From contig NZ_JBNGOT010000014.1 in NCBI RefSeq assembly GCF_050589705.1, positions 1-64,000 of the forward strand: 64,000 nt of DNA, read 5' to 3'. Numbering within the stretch: the first letter of the stretch is position 1; the number at the start of each line of letters is the position of its first letter. This DNA comes from Sunxiuqinia rutila. GTDB lineage: Bacteria; Bacteroidota; Bacteroidia; Bacteroidales; Prolixibacteraceae. A program made the translations under genes and the position numbers. Below are positions 1 to 7,836 of the stretch, piece after piece. The notes beneath the pieces were generated by a model that did not search any database, was not told the DNA's origin, and was given only the letters and a program-made list of their open reading frames with translations.

Positions 1-200
1 ATCAAATTTGGAGAACGATGCAAACTAAAACTCTAATAGCAAAAAATACAATTGACACAGTTTAATGAACATTACCCCGGCAGGTAATGATCAAGAACCA
101 AGCGGATACTGATCGTTTTAGCTGTGTAAGTAAGATGTTTGTGTGTGAAGAGTGATTAAAATTAATTTGATCACCCACTAACTAAATATATGTATGCATT

Positions 201-813
201 ATGAACAAAGAGATTGATGAATTATTACTGAAGGCTGACTTAGGCATCAACAATGCCTTAAGTCACCCCGAAGTTGCCGGACTGATGAGTTTGTTGGGTT
301 ATACGCCCGAGAAACTGACTGCAGGCAAAGCAGGTTAAAGAAGCCGGTGAAGAAGATGGTGCCAGCGATGAGCTACGACTAAAACGTTCGGAAGCTCATC
401 ATACATACATGAACTACGTAAAAATTGCCCGCATTGCTTTTAAAAATGATGCAGGTATGTGGACTAAGCTTCAGCTTAATGGCAGGCGCAAACAAAGCTA
501 TTCCGGTTGGATCAGCCAGGCACGGCTGTTTTACACCAACCTGATGGCTGATGAACCGGCTATGGCTAAAATAAGTGAGTTTGGTGTTACGGCAGAAAAG
601 TTACAGGCTGGCATGGACCTGGTGCTGGCTGTGGAAGACCAGTTAGCCCGTTTAAAGCAGGAGTCCGGTGAAGCGCAGGATGCCACCAAAGCCCGTGACA
701 AAGCCGTAGATGTCTTGCAGGATTGGTATTCCGATTTTAGAGCGATTGCCCGCATTGCCTTGCAGGGGCGTCCGCAATTTCTTGAAATGCTTGGAATTAC
801 TGAACCATCCTGA
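201..813 (+). pseudogene. Conserved Bacteroidota hypothetical protein, broken by a one-base insertion
   Basis: Two reading frames together form one protein of about 203 residues. The first frame opens at the ATG at 201 (MNKEIDELLLKADLGINNAL) and stops at 336-338 after 45 codons. The second frame is open from about 331 and carries the rest to the stop at 813. Removing one G at 330 (between the aaa and cag codons) joins them without loss, giving ...AGKQVKEAGEEDG.... The C-terminal part ends in RPQFLEMLGITEPS, and internal repeats of the type KIARIAFKN / IARIALQG are visible. From memory this looks like a widespread Bacteroidota family of about 200 residues with no assigned function. No signal peptide or membrane segment is present, so it is probably cytoplasmic. 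The lesion may be real or a sequencing error. If translated from internal starts, the product would be a 134-residue fragment from 409. Confidence 0.75.
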
Positions 814-1214
814 ATGAGAAACCCCGGCCTTATTGGGTGATGGGTCGGGGGTTTATAATTTCAAATTCCAAAATCGAAATCCCAAAGAGATGATTTCGGG
901 GGACGTGATTTTTTAATCGCGCATCAGTCCAATTGCCGATTTCTGAAATCCTTTGGGCGAAATGTCTTTTCGAAACAATAAATACTTATTTTTATGGAAA
1001 CTAATTCGCTAACTAAGAAACCAACCCCGCATGAAAAAACAGCCCCTCAGATACCCCCTTTGCAAACGCTTGCTATCGTATAAAAATTTTCCCTCAAGCA
1101 CACCATGCAAGCGAGAGAATCATTAAATATCTATGGACGACTTTTATAACTGAACTTAGCATTGAAATAACATCAATGCATAAGATTATTAGAAGTCAGC
1201 CAAAATTGTAAAGA
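814..1214. other. Intergenic region, 401 bp
   Basis: Apart from the hairpin near its start I see no convincing gene. A 29-codon ORF at 994-1083 (METNSLTKK...) and an overlapping 31-codon ORF from 1031 exist, but neither has a clear ribosome binding site. No TAnnTTTG promoter box was found. The last 130 bases become AT-rich like the gene that follows. Confidence 0.5.
819..854 (+). terminator. Hairpin terminator after the broken hypothetical gene
   Basis: An inverted repeat (aaaccccggcc at 819-829 against ggtcgggggttt at 843-854, one mismatch) lies just after the stop of the preceding gene. It is GC-rich and ends in TTT followed by an AT-rich stretch, as expected of an intrinsic terminator. 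Confidence 0.6.
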
Positions 1215-2576
1215 ATGAGAAATCAACTTCTAATTGTAATTATTCTTGTTTTATTTGGATGTAAAACAGAAGTCGACAACTGGTCAACCATTAACATATC
1301 TGGGAAAGTAGATTCTCCAGATATTGATAAAATTTTATTCTTTCCGCAAGAACAGTATTCAATGGATGAAAATTCAATCCAACAGATTGAGATTGATAGT
1401 ACCCAAAAGTTCTCAATTATATATCCAATTAACCAGCCAACTGAGGCTATTTTGATTCTTGGAAAAAATGGAATTAAGCTCTATTTAGAACCAGGTGAAG
1501 ATTTATCCATTGACATCAAGTTAGACAATACCGTTTATTTTTTGCAAGAGAATAAAAGTCATAATTCGATTTTGCATGAATATCAGAAGAAATTTTCGGC
1601 ATTTTTTACCTCAAACTTAGACTATCGTTTGCCTCCTGAGCAATTTTCTTCACAAGTTGATTCTGTTGCTACAGCTAAAGAATCTTTTCTCAATAAAAAC
1701 AAAAACAAGCTTGATGACCGTTTTATTACATACTTAGAGAACGATATTCGATACTGCGCTGCAAACGAGAAAATATATTACGCAAGAAGATATGCATCAA
1801 AACTAATTAAGGAAGAAACTAATTACTTCGATTTTCTAAAGTCCTTTCAAATTCAAAATAATCAAGCGAATAATATTCAGCACTATCATGATTTTATAGA
1901 CAATTACATCAACTATTTATATTTAAAAAAGATATGGAGCACAGGTGCTGATTATAAAAATGACTATATCGAAAAGTATTATATCGCTAAAGCTGAATTG
2001 AGTGGGAAAGTTTTGGAATATTTCCTGACAGAGAACCTTATTTTGGGAATTGACCTTCCTATTGAAAAGGAAAAATTTAATGAAATTACAGAAGAATTTC
2101 TTTTGGGAGATTATTCAGATAAATCAAAAAATATTTTAAGGCAAAAGTTGTCTGCATTTAATGCGAGTGGAATTGCTGAAGGGAAAATGGCACCTGAGTT
2201 TCAACTATTGAATAATAACGGTAGGTTATATTCACTTTCAGACTTTACGAAAGACTATGTAGTACTTGATTTTTGGGCAAGTTGGTGTGGTCCTTGTAGA
2301 CAGGAAATTCCCGAGATGATTGAATTAGCTGAAAAATTTAGAGATAAAGCTCAATTTATTTTTATCAGTATTGATAACAATAAATCTAGCTGGGAAAAAG
2401 CGACCAAGCAACTTAAAATTCCTCAGCCTTCGCTGTTAATAGATAGCATAGCAATGGTGGATTATGGCTTTAAGGGATATGAATCAGTTCCTTTTTATCT
2501 TGTTCTTGATAAAAATAAGAAAGTGATTCTCAGAAATACAACTAAAGAAGAAATTGAGAAATTGTTATTGAACTGA
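1215..2576 (+). CDS. TlpA/ResA-like thioredoxin-fold lipoprotein
   Basis: Predicted 453-residue periplasm-facing lipoprotein. The signal ends in a lipobox, LFGC, at residues 13-16 (MRNQLLIVIILVLFGCKTE). Residues about 25-115 look like the beta-rich N-terminal domain (DUF4369-like) common in Bacteroidota thiol-disulfide proteins, followed by a helical linker. The thioredoxin domain occupies about residues 325-450 and carries the redox motif WASWCGPC with cysteines 358 and 361. Family members reduce or exchange disulfides in the periplasm, for example in cytochrome c maturation; the partner here is unknown. The gene is strikingly AT-rich, with AAA/ATT/TTA codons, unlike both neighbours, which suggests separate acquisition. 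It converges on the OsmC gene across a strong hairpin. Confidence 0.85.
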   Translation: MRNQLLIVIILVLFGCKTEVDNWSTINISGKVDSPDIDKILFFPQEQYSMDENSIQQIEIDSTQKFSIIYPINQPTEAILILGKNGIKLYLEPGEDLSIDIKLDNTVYFLQENKSHNSILHEYQKKFSAFFTSNLDYRLPPEQFSSQVDSVATAKESFLNKNKNKLDDRFITYLENDIRYCAANEKIYYARRYASKLIKEETNYFDFLKSFQIQNNQANNIQHYHDFIDNYINYLYLKKIWSTGADYKNDYIEKYYIAKAELSGKVLEYFLTENLILGIDLPIEKEKFNEITEEFLLGDYSDKSKNILRQKLSAFNASGIAEGKMAPEFQLLNNNGRLYSLSDFTKDYVVLDFWASWCGPCRQEIPEMIELAEKFRDKAQFIFISIDNNKSSWEKATKQLKIPQPSLLIDSIAMVDYGFKGYESVPFYLVLDKNKKVILRNTTKEEIEKLLLN

Positions 2577-2626
2577 GATAAGTAGCTTTTGCTAACCCTA
2601 CGCTTCCAATGGTGTGGCATTTCCAG

Positions 2627-2667
2627 CCAGCCTTAACCAAGCGATGCAATCGCTCGGTTAAGGCTGG
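2627..2667. terminator. Long near-perfect inverted repeat between convergent genes
   Basis: The 41-bp segment has arms ccagccttaacc (2627-2638) and ggttaaggctgg (2656-2667), and the inner bases agcgat/atcgct also pair. It sits between the convergent TlpA-like and OsmC genes, so a bidirectional terminator is the likely role. There is no clear T-run on either side, so an insertion-element remnant or other palindromic repeat remains possible. Confidence 0.5.
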
Positions 2668-2681
2668 GAACTTCTTCTGGA

Positions 2682-3188
2682 TTAATGCGTGACATAGCTT
2701 GTTGCAATGGGGACTCCCTTGGTGAGCGTTTGATAAACCACGCAGTATCGTTCTGTTAGTTTGGTAATTGCAGCGAGTTGATCAGGACTTGCATTGCAAG
2801 CCAACTCAAAAGAAAGTCGAATTGCTTTGAAGCCTACCGGCACGTCTTTCGCTACGCCTAAGGTTCCTCTGAAATCCATGTCGCCCTCGGCGATCACCTT
2901 GCCTTGCTCGATCGGAATTTCCAAAGCTGTTGATACCGCCCGAAGTGTAACTCCGGCACAAGCTACCAAGGCTTCCAAAAGCAAATCTCCGGAGCAGGCG
3001 AGCATGCCGTTGCCCCCCGTAGCCGGGTGTAGACCAGCTTCAACCAGTGTTTTTCCTGTGGCTACTTTGCAGGAAATGCCTGCTCCAATTTCTCCACTTG
3101 CTTGCAGGGTGATGATTGCCGCCGTAGGCTGTTCCCGGTATTTCTCTTTGATCGGGGCTTGAATTTTCCTCAGTTCCTCTGATTTCAT
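2682..3188 (-). CDS. OsmC-family peroxiredoxin-like protein
   Basis: 168-residue cytoplasmic protein with the two cysteines of the OsmC/Ohr fold: C77 in LEALVACAGVTLRAV and C149 in ERYCVVYQTL. In characterised members these form the thiol pair that reduces organic hydroperoxides. The central beta-strand region (VIAEGDMDFRGTLG, VGFKAIRLSFEL) matches the typical OsmC beta half. The protein is somewhat longer than classical OsmC (about 140 residues) and fits the broader 'OsmC family' group, so peroxidase activity is likely but not certain. The ATG lies 222 bp downstream of the ceramidase-like gene on the same strand; whether it shares that transcript is unclear. Confidence 0.82.
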   Translation of the reverse strand: MKSEELRKIQAPIKEKYREQPTAAIITLQASGEIGAGISCKVATGKTLVEAGLHPATGGNGMLACSGDLLLEALVACAGVTLRAVSTALEIPIEQGKVIAEGDMDFRGTLGVAKDVPVGFKAIRLSFELACNASPDQLAAITKLTERYCVVYQTLTKGVPIATSYVTH

Positions 3189-3410
3189 CGGGTCTCGGAT
3201 TTAAATTAAAGACTGTTCTTTCAATTTTCTACGAGATAGTTGGTTTCACGTTCATCAGAGGAGTAGCGGATTCTCTTTTTGAGCATGGTCCTGTTTTTCT
3301 TCAAGCTCGCTGCAACCTGATGCAATCTCTCGGCAGCAAGGGGTGTAAAGATCGAAGATTTGAAAATTGTGTCGTTATTCCTTTTCTTCGCCTTCGCCTG
3401 TTCCTTTGCC

Positions 3411-4685
3411 TTAGAACTTCGCTGCGGGAGGGCTTTCCTGAATAAGTTGCAAGGCATTTTGCTCGTAGATTTCACCGGTCATTTCACCCAACGATGTTCG
3501 TGAGATGTAATTGTAGCGCTCAAAACTATTGAAATCCTCCTTGGTGAGGATGTAACCAAAAGCATCATTGGTAAGGCCAAATAGGAAAGGGTGTTTGGTT
3601 TTTAAATGACGTTTGAGGTAATAGCCGATGTTGGGCAAAGCTTCGCCAGGAATGGTAATGGCCTGAGCTGTTCCGAGATTAAGCAGGTTGACTTGAGTGT
3701 CAATAAACGAAAAGTCGGTTCGATTGGTGTTGGTTGCCAGGGGCGAATGCTGAAAAACGTATTGCATGGCTTCAGAATCAACGGGCAGTGTAATGCTTCG
3801 GGAGGTGATAAACAAATCTGGATTTTCCTGAACCAGGGCAGGAGTGAGGATGCGGAGAGCCTCATCGGCCAGCAGGTGTCCAATCCGGATGCACTCCTCC
3901 CAGTTGTTGGCCTCTTGCCCGTTTTCCCGACGGTTGTCGGCAGTTACCATTCCTCCTTGGGCACTATTCATAAAGATAGCCATTCCTCCACCTTTTGACT
4001 CAATCCGTTCGTAAAGCGGTCCACACAAATCGGGGCTGATCAACTGGCGGTCGGGGCCAAGTATTTCCGGATGAATCGCATAGTTAATCAGCGTTGTGAT
4101 GGGCTTTCCCGACTTTTCTCCTGTTGTGGCAATGGCCTGAATAACGCCACAGCGGGGATCATACAGCTTGGGTGCGTAGTAGTTGTAGGCAATTTGTCCA
4201 TGAGCTTTGCCAACGGCCACTTTTAAACTGGCAGGTTCCAGCTCTTGGATCGCTTCCTGAACGGCGGCAGCAACCTGCTGCACGCACCAATTGAGGTAAT
4301 CAAGGTCGGCTGAGCTTTGTCCGTTTTTATCAGGGAAAGCATAGGCATCCGGTGCGCTGTGCGTATGGGTAACACCAATTAAAACATGTTCTGGCGCAAT
4401 GCCCTGAATGAGTTGTCGTGAGCGGTTTCCCAGGTAAGCCGGCCATCCCAGGTTGTCAATACTTACAATGGCCAGGCGTGTTGTGCCTTTTTCAAACACA
4501 AGGGCACGAACGTACAAATCTCCCTGAAAGCCTTTTGCAGCCTGTGGTGTACCCATCCCGCCGGAAATGGGGAGTAACTTTTTGGGGGTAATTACGCGTA
4601 ATGCTGCTCCGGCCTTAAATGTTTGGGCCTGCAGGGGCGGTAGCAAAAAAAGCAAAAGGCTAAAAAGGAAGAAGAACTGTCTCAT
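3411..4685 (-). CDS. Secreted ceramidase-like metallohydrolase (neutral ceramidase N-terminal domain)
   Basis: 424 residues with a signal peptide ending near residue 20 (LLPPLQAQ). It resembles the catalytic N-terminal domain of neutral/alkaline non-lysosomal ceramidases: GVTHTHSAPD (H107, H109) and NYAIHPEILG (H205) match the zinc-binding histidines. Two features differ from true ceramidases. The protein lacks the C-terminal immunoglobulin-like domain (known enzymes are about 650-700 residues). The segment holding the catalytic serine, GDVSPN in known enzymes, reads NSAQGGM (240-246) here. Amide hydrolysis of ceramide is therefore possible but unproven, and another amide or ester substrate is equally plausible. 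It is the last gene of the PKD-SusC-SusD-PqaA operon, 64 bp after the PqaA-like gene. Confidence 0.7.
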   Translation of the reverse strand: MRQFFFLFSLLLFLLPPLQAQTFKAGAALRVITPKKLLPISGGMGTPQAAKGFQGDLYVRALVFEKGTTRLAIVSIDNLGWPAYLGNRSRQLIQGIAPEHVLIGVTHTHSAPDAYAFPDKNGQSSADLDYLNWCVQQVAAAVQEAIQELEPASLKVAVGKAHGQIAYNYYAPKLYDPRCGVIQAIATTGEKSGKPITTLINYAIHPEILGPDRQLISPDLCGPLYERIESKGGGMAIFMNSAQGGMVTADNRRENGQEANNWEECIRIGHLLADEALRILTPALVQENPDLFITSRSITLPVDSEAMQYVFQHSPLATNTNRTDFSFIDTQVNLLNLGTAQAITIPGEALPNIGYYLKRHLKTKHPFLFGLTNDAFGYILTKEDFNSFERYNYISRTSLGEMTGEIYEQNALQLIQESPPAAKF

Positions 4686-4749
4686 CTTTCAGAAATTAAA
4701 ATTTAACTCCCATCACCATCGAACTGCAGGTGTTGGGAGTTTTAGAAAA

Positions 4750-6129
4750 CTATTGACCTCGTTGGAGTAAAAGTGCTTTGTTATCGGTTACAAACATGCG
4801 CGTGCTTTGGGTATAGCTTCCCCCATAGGGCGCCTTGTATTTCAGATCGACATAAAAGGCTTTGTAACCCGTCTCGGGGAAGGGAATGTCGAGTTGAATT
4901 TCTGATCTGGCTTTTTGCCCGAGGCTGCTGCTGCTCCATTGCTCATCACGAAAATCGCGGTCGCTGGAGGAGGTCGTCCAAAGAATGACTTCTTCCAATA
5001 AATCCGCATTGGCCTGTACTTTAAGCGAAGCTCCTTGCGCGGTGGATGAAATGCTGTAGTCGTTTGTCGGATAAGGCTGATTGCGGGCCGCCATCCCAAA
5101 GAAAGCGCTGAGCGTGGTCAAGGCTGTTTTTTTGTCGCCCAGCCCATGCCCGGCATTGGGGGTGTAGCAAATCATATTTTGCCCGGGAATACTGTCGATG
5201 TAGTTTTTAACTGCATCAACCGGCCAGTATTCGTCGTTGGTACCAATAAACAGCATTTTCGGAATGCTCAGGTTTTTCCGATAGGCGTAAGGATCAATCA
5301 TATTAACCAGGTCTGAACCTCCCGGTGTGTTTACCTGCTGAGCGATACCCAGGCGGACGTAGTCCTCAATTTGGATGCTGTAGTCACCCCAGGCAACCTT
5401 GTGGTAATCGACATTGACCGGCATATTCAGCACGTCAATAACCATGGGCCCAATGGCCTTGACGCGTTGGTCACTGGCTCCGGTAAGCCAGGTGGTCCAT
5501 CCGCGCTTGGAGGCACCGGAAACAACAAATTGTTCGACTCCAAAACTCAGTTGTTGCCTGGAAAACTCCTGAATGGCATCCATTGCTTTGATGGCACTTT
5601 TGGTCATTGGAAACAGAAGGGGCCAGGTAAAATCCTGGTCGTTCTGGTAATTATGCAAGGTGAAGGAAATTAAGGCGTCCTCCGTTAAATCGTCGTACAG
5701 CGGCTGGTTGGGAACCTGCCAAATAATGGCGACAATGGCTTGATTGGTGGTTGCCACTTGCCCCATCGACTGGATAAGTTTGTCGTCCCACTTGTGCAGG
5801 TTGGGATAGCCTTCTTTAACACTTCCCCCGGTAATAAAAAGCAGGGCATCGTGGTAATTGAGCTCCTTTGGAACAAGGACAATGAGCTCGTGTTGCCACG
5901 GAATGTTGCGCCAGGTTTGCGAAGTGAGAATTAGTCGGTAAGCAGTCAGCCCTTCTGCCTGAGTTTGGTCGTGAACTTCCCATTTGAAAGAAGTATCATC
6001 GTTATTCAGATAGGCATTTAATGCCGTCTCCGGAGTGACTGCTCCATTGTTCCCGGAATACAGGGAAACGGTCATTGTCAGGCTAAAAAGTAGCGAAAAG
6101 AAGATTTGTTTTAGCTGTTTACATTTCAT
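4750..6129 (-). CDS. PhoPQ-activated pathogenicity-related (PqaA-like) alpha/beta hydrolase
   Basis: 459-residue exported protein of the PhoPQ-activated protein family. An N-terminal signal segment covers residues 8-25 (FFSLLFSLTMTVSLYS). An alpha/beta-hydrolase triad can be proposed: S207 in the nucleophile elbow VVSGASKRGWTTW, D299 in FIGTNDEYWP and H328 in PNAGHGLG. The conserved region IGPMVIDVLNMP follows the elbow, as in other family members. The family was named from a Salmonella gene linked to antimicrobial-peptide resistance; its natural substrate is not established. The position directly downstream of a SusD gene (33 bp) suggests hydrolysis of an ester or peptide in the material imported by this system. 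Confidence 0.8.
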   Translation of the reverse strand: MKCKQLKQIFFSLLFSLTMTVSLYSGNNGAVTPETALNAYLNNDDTSFKWEVHDQTQAEGLTAYRLILTSQTWRNIPWQHELIVLVPKELNYHDALLFITGGSVKEGYPNLHKWDDKLIQSMGQVATTNQAIVAIIWQVPNQPLYDDLTEDALISFTLHNYQNDQDFTWPLLFPMTKSAIKAMDAIQEFSRQQLSFGVEQFVVSGASKRGWTTWLTGASDQRVKAIGPMVIDVLNMPVNVDYHKVAWGDYSIQIEDYVRLGIAQQVNTPGGSDLVNMIDPYAYRKNLSIPKMLFIGTNDEYWPVDAVKNYIDSIPGQNMICYTPNAGHGLGDKKTALTTLSAFFGMAARNQPYPTNDYSISSTAQGASLKVQANADLLEEVILWTTSSSDRDFRDEQWSSSSLGQKARSEIQLDIPFPETGYKAFYVDLKYKAPYGGSYTQSTRMFVTDNKALLLQRGQ

Positions 6130-6162
6130 GGTGGTTGTTTTTATTGAAGTCTAAAATCAGAA

Positions 6163-7824
6163 TTAATAGGGTTTGTTGGTGCCCTGCAAAAGCCAGGTTT
6201 TCGACCAGGCACTGTTGTTGCTCACATCATTTCCTTTGTATTGTGTTGGTTCCAGCTTGGAGATGGCTGCCTCTGCATTGGTTGTATTCTTCGAAATTTC
6301 ATCATCAAAATGATAGTAAAAGCGCAGGGGCAGGGCGGCTCGTTTAGCTGATTCCCCGGTTTGCAGATTAGGATAACCTGTTCTTCGATAATCGAACCAC
6401 GCTTCGGCAGCAGCAGTCCAACTGGCAATCCATTTTTGCTGAATGATGCTTTCCAGTCCATCAAAGTTCAGCGCTTCAATGTAGGTGTCAGATTCAGCTC
6501 CAACACCCCAGGCATTGAATGATTGTTGGATGCCTGCGGCAAAGTGTCCTTCGGCAGTTCCGGGAGCCCAACCATGCAAGCTGGCCTCAGCCAGAAGGAA
6601 GTGAACCTCGGCAGCAGATAGTAGACGCATCTGAAGCAGATTGCCGTGGGTTTCCATATACCGGTCGTTGAGCTGTGAAGCATGCGGATTGAACACCCCC
6701 TGGTCCAGATTGGGATTCAAATTATATTGTGAGGCCGCAAAAACAGAGGGGGGGATGCCCACAAAGTCCTGGTCAAAATCAACACCTACCTGCCAGGCTG
6801 ATTCATAGGCATCAACAATGTCTTGCGAAATTTGCCGTTTGCCATCCACGATCTGATCCACTCCTTCGCCTTCAACAAGTTCAAGCGGAATGGCGACCTT
6901 ATTGGTCCAAACTCCCAAGCGAGGGTCATTGAGTTCCTGCATCGCGTCAACAAGCGTGGCGCACAACTTCACCCGCATATAGTCTCCACTGGGATCGGGA
7001 TCAAACACCATATTACTGGGCCACGAGTCGGCGGGAGATTGCCCAATGTAGCCTACGGTAGCATCATCTTCAGCTTTTAAAATCAAGGGATAGCTTGATG
7101 GATCGGAAGCAATACGCTTAATGCCTTCTTCAGCAATACTGGGTTCCTTGGCTGACAGACGCATGTAGTAGCGTAAAGCCAGCGAATTGGCTAGTTGACG
7201 CCATTTGCTGGCATCGCCTTCATACAAAATATCCTGTGTGGCATTGACATTGAGGTATGCCTCATTGTCCTTGGAAAGTAAGCTGTTGGCAGTTTCCAAA
7301 TCGGCCAATAGCCCTAGGTAAATATCCCGTTGGTCATCGAATATGGGTTTAAAATATTCAGTTCCGGATTCAGCCTGGAGCGCTTCGGTGTATGGAGCAT
7401 CTCCCCACAGGTCGGCAATTAAGCCAAAGGTGTACGCTTTTATCACAAGTGCTACGCCTTGGTGGAACTCGTAGTTCCCGGCTTCTGCTTTTTTCTGAAA
7501 TTCGTCGGTATTGCGCAAAATGCCATAGTAGCCGGACCAACTGTGGCTGGCGTTATCCCAATCGTAGTCGTTGTGTCCGCTTGACCAGCCATCGTGCTGG
7601 GTGTGTTGCATGACGCCTGCTATATGACCAAATCCTAGGCTGACAACCGTTTTGCCAACTCCGGTGATCATGGTTGGAAGCAAGAGGTTCAGATCGGCAT
7701 TCTCCGGATCAACACCGTTGGGATTGACGTTGAGTTCTCCTAAATCTTTACAGGAAATGGCCAGCAAAAAGATGAATGCGGTGAGTGCTATGAAGTATTT
7801 ATTGATGGTATATCTAATTTTCAT
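6163..7824 (-). CDS. SusD/RagB-like nutrient-binding outer-membrane lipoprotein
   Basis: 553 residues with lipobox LLAISC (C25) followed by KDLGE, a Cys-plus-charged start typical of surface-exported Bacteroidota lipoproteins. The sequence LNVNPNGVDPENADLNLLLPT, the helical TPR-like body and the C-terminal AWSKTWLLQGTNKPY place it in the SusD-like group often annotated as 'SusD/RagB family nutrient-binding outer membrane lipoprotein'. SusD proteins cap the SusC channel and deliver ligand. It starts 12 bp after the SusC stop codon, so the two are translated from one mRNA. Its closest relative in the window is the SusD at 26196-27896. Confidence 0.93.
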   Translation of the reverse strand: MKIRYTINKYFIALTAFIFLLAISCKDLGELNVNPNGVDPENADLNLLLPTMITGVGKTVVSLGFGHIAGVMQHTQHDGWSSGHNDYDWDNASHSWSGYYGILRNTDEFQKKAEAGNYEFHQGVALVIKAYTFGLIADLWGDAPYTEALQAESGTEYFKPIFDDQRDIYLGLLADLETANSLLSKDNEAYLNVNATQDILYEGDASKWRQLANSLALRYYMRLSAKEPSIAEEGIKRIASDPSSYPLILKAEDDATVGYIGQSPADSWPSNMVFDPDPSGDYMRVKLCATLVDAMQELNDPRLGVWTNKVAIPLELVEGEGVDQIVDGKRQISQDIVDAYESAWQVGVDFDQDFVGIPPSVFAASQYNLNPNLDQGVFNPHASQLNDRYMETHGNLLQMRLLSAAEVHFLLAEASLHGWAPGTAEGHFAAGIQQSFNAWGVGAESDTYIEALNFDGLESIIQQKWIASWTAAAEAWFDYRRTGYPNLQTGESAKRAALPLRFYYHFDDEISKNTTNAEAAISKLEPTQYKGNDVSNNSAWSKTWLLQGTNKPY

Positions 7825-7836
7825 TGTTGATTGATT

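Noticed and set aside
3221..3475. 84-codon minus-strand ORF overlapping the end of the ceramidase-like gene
   Set aside because: Different frame from the supported gene, lysine/arginine-rich low-complexity product with no signal or domain; treated as a shadow.
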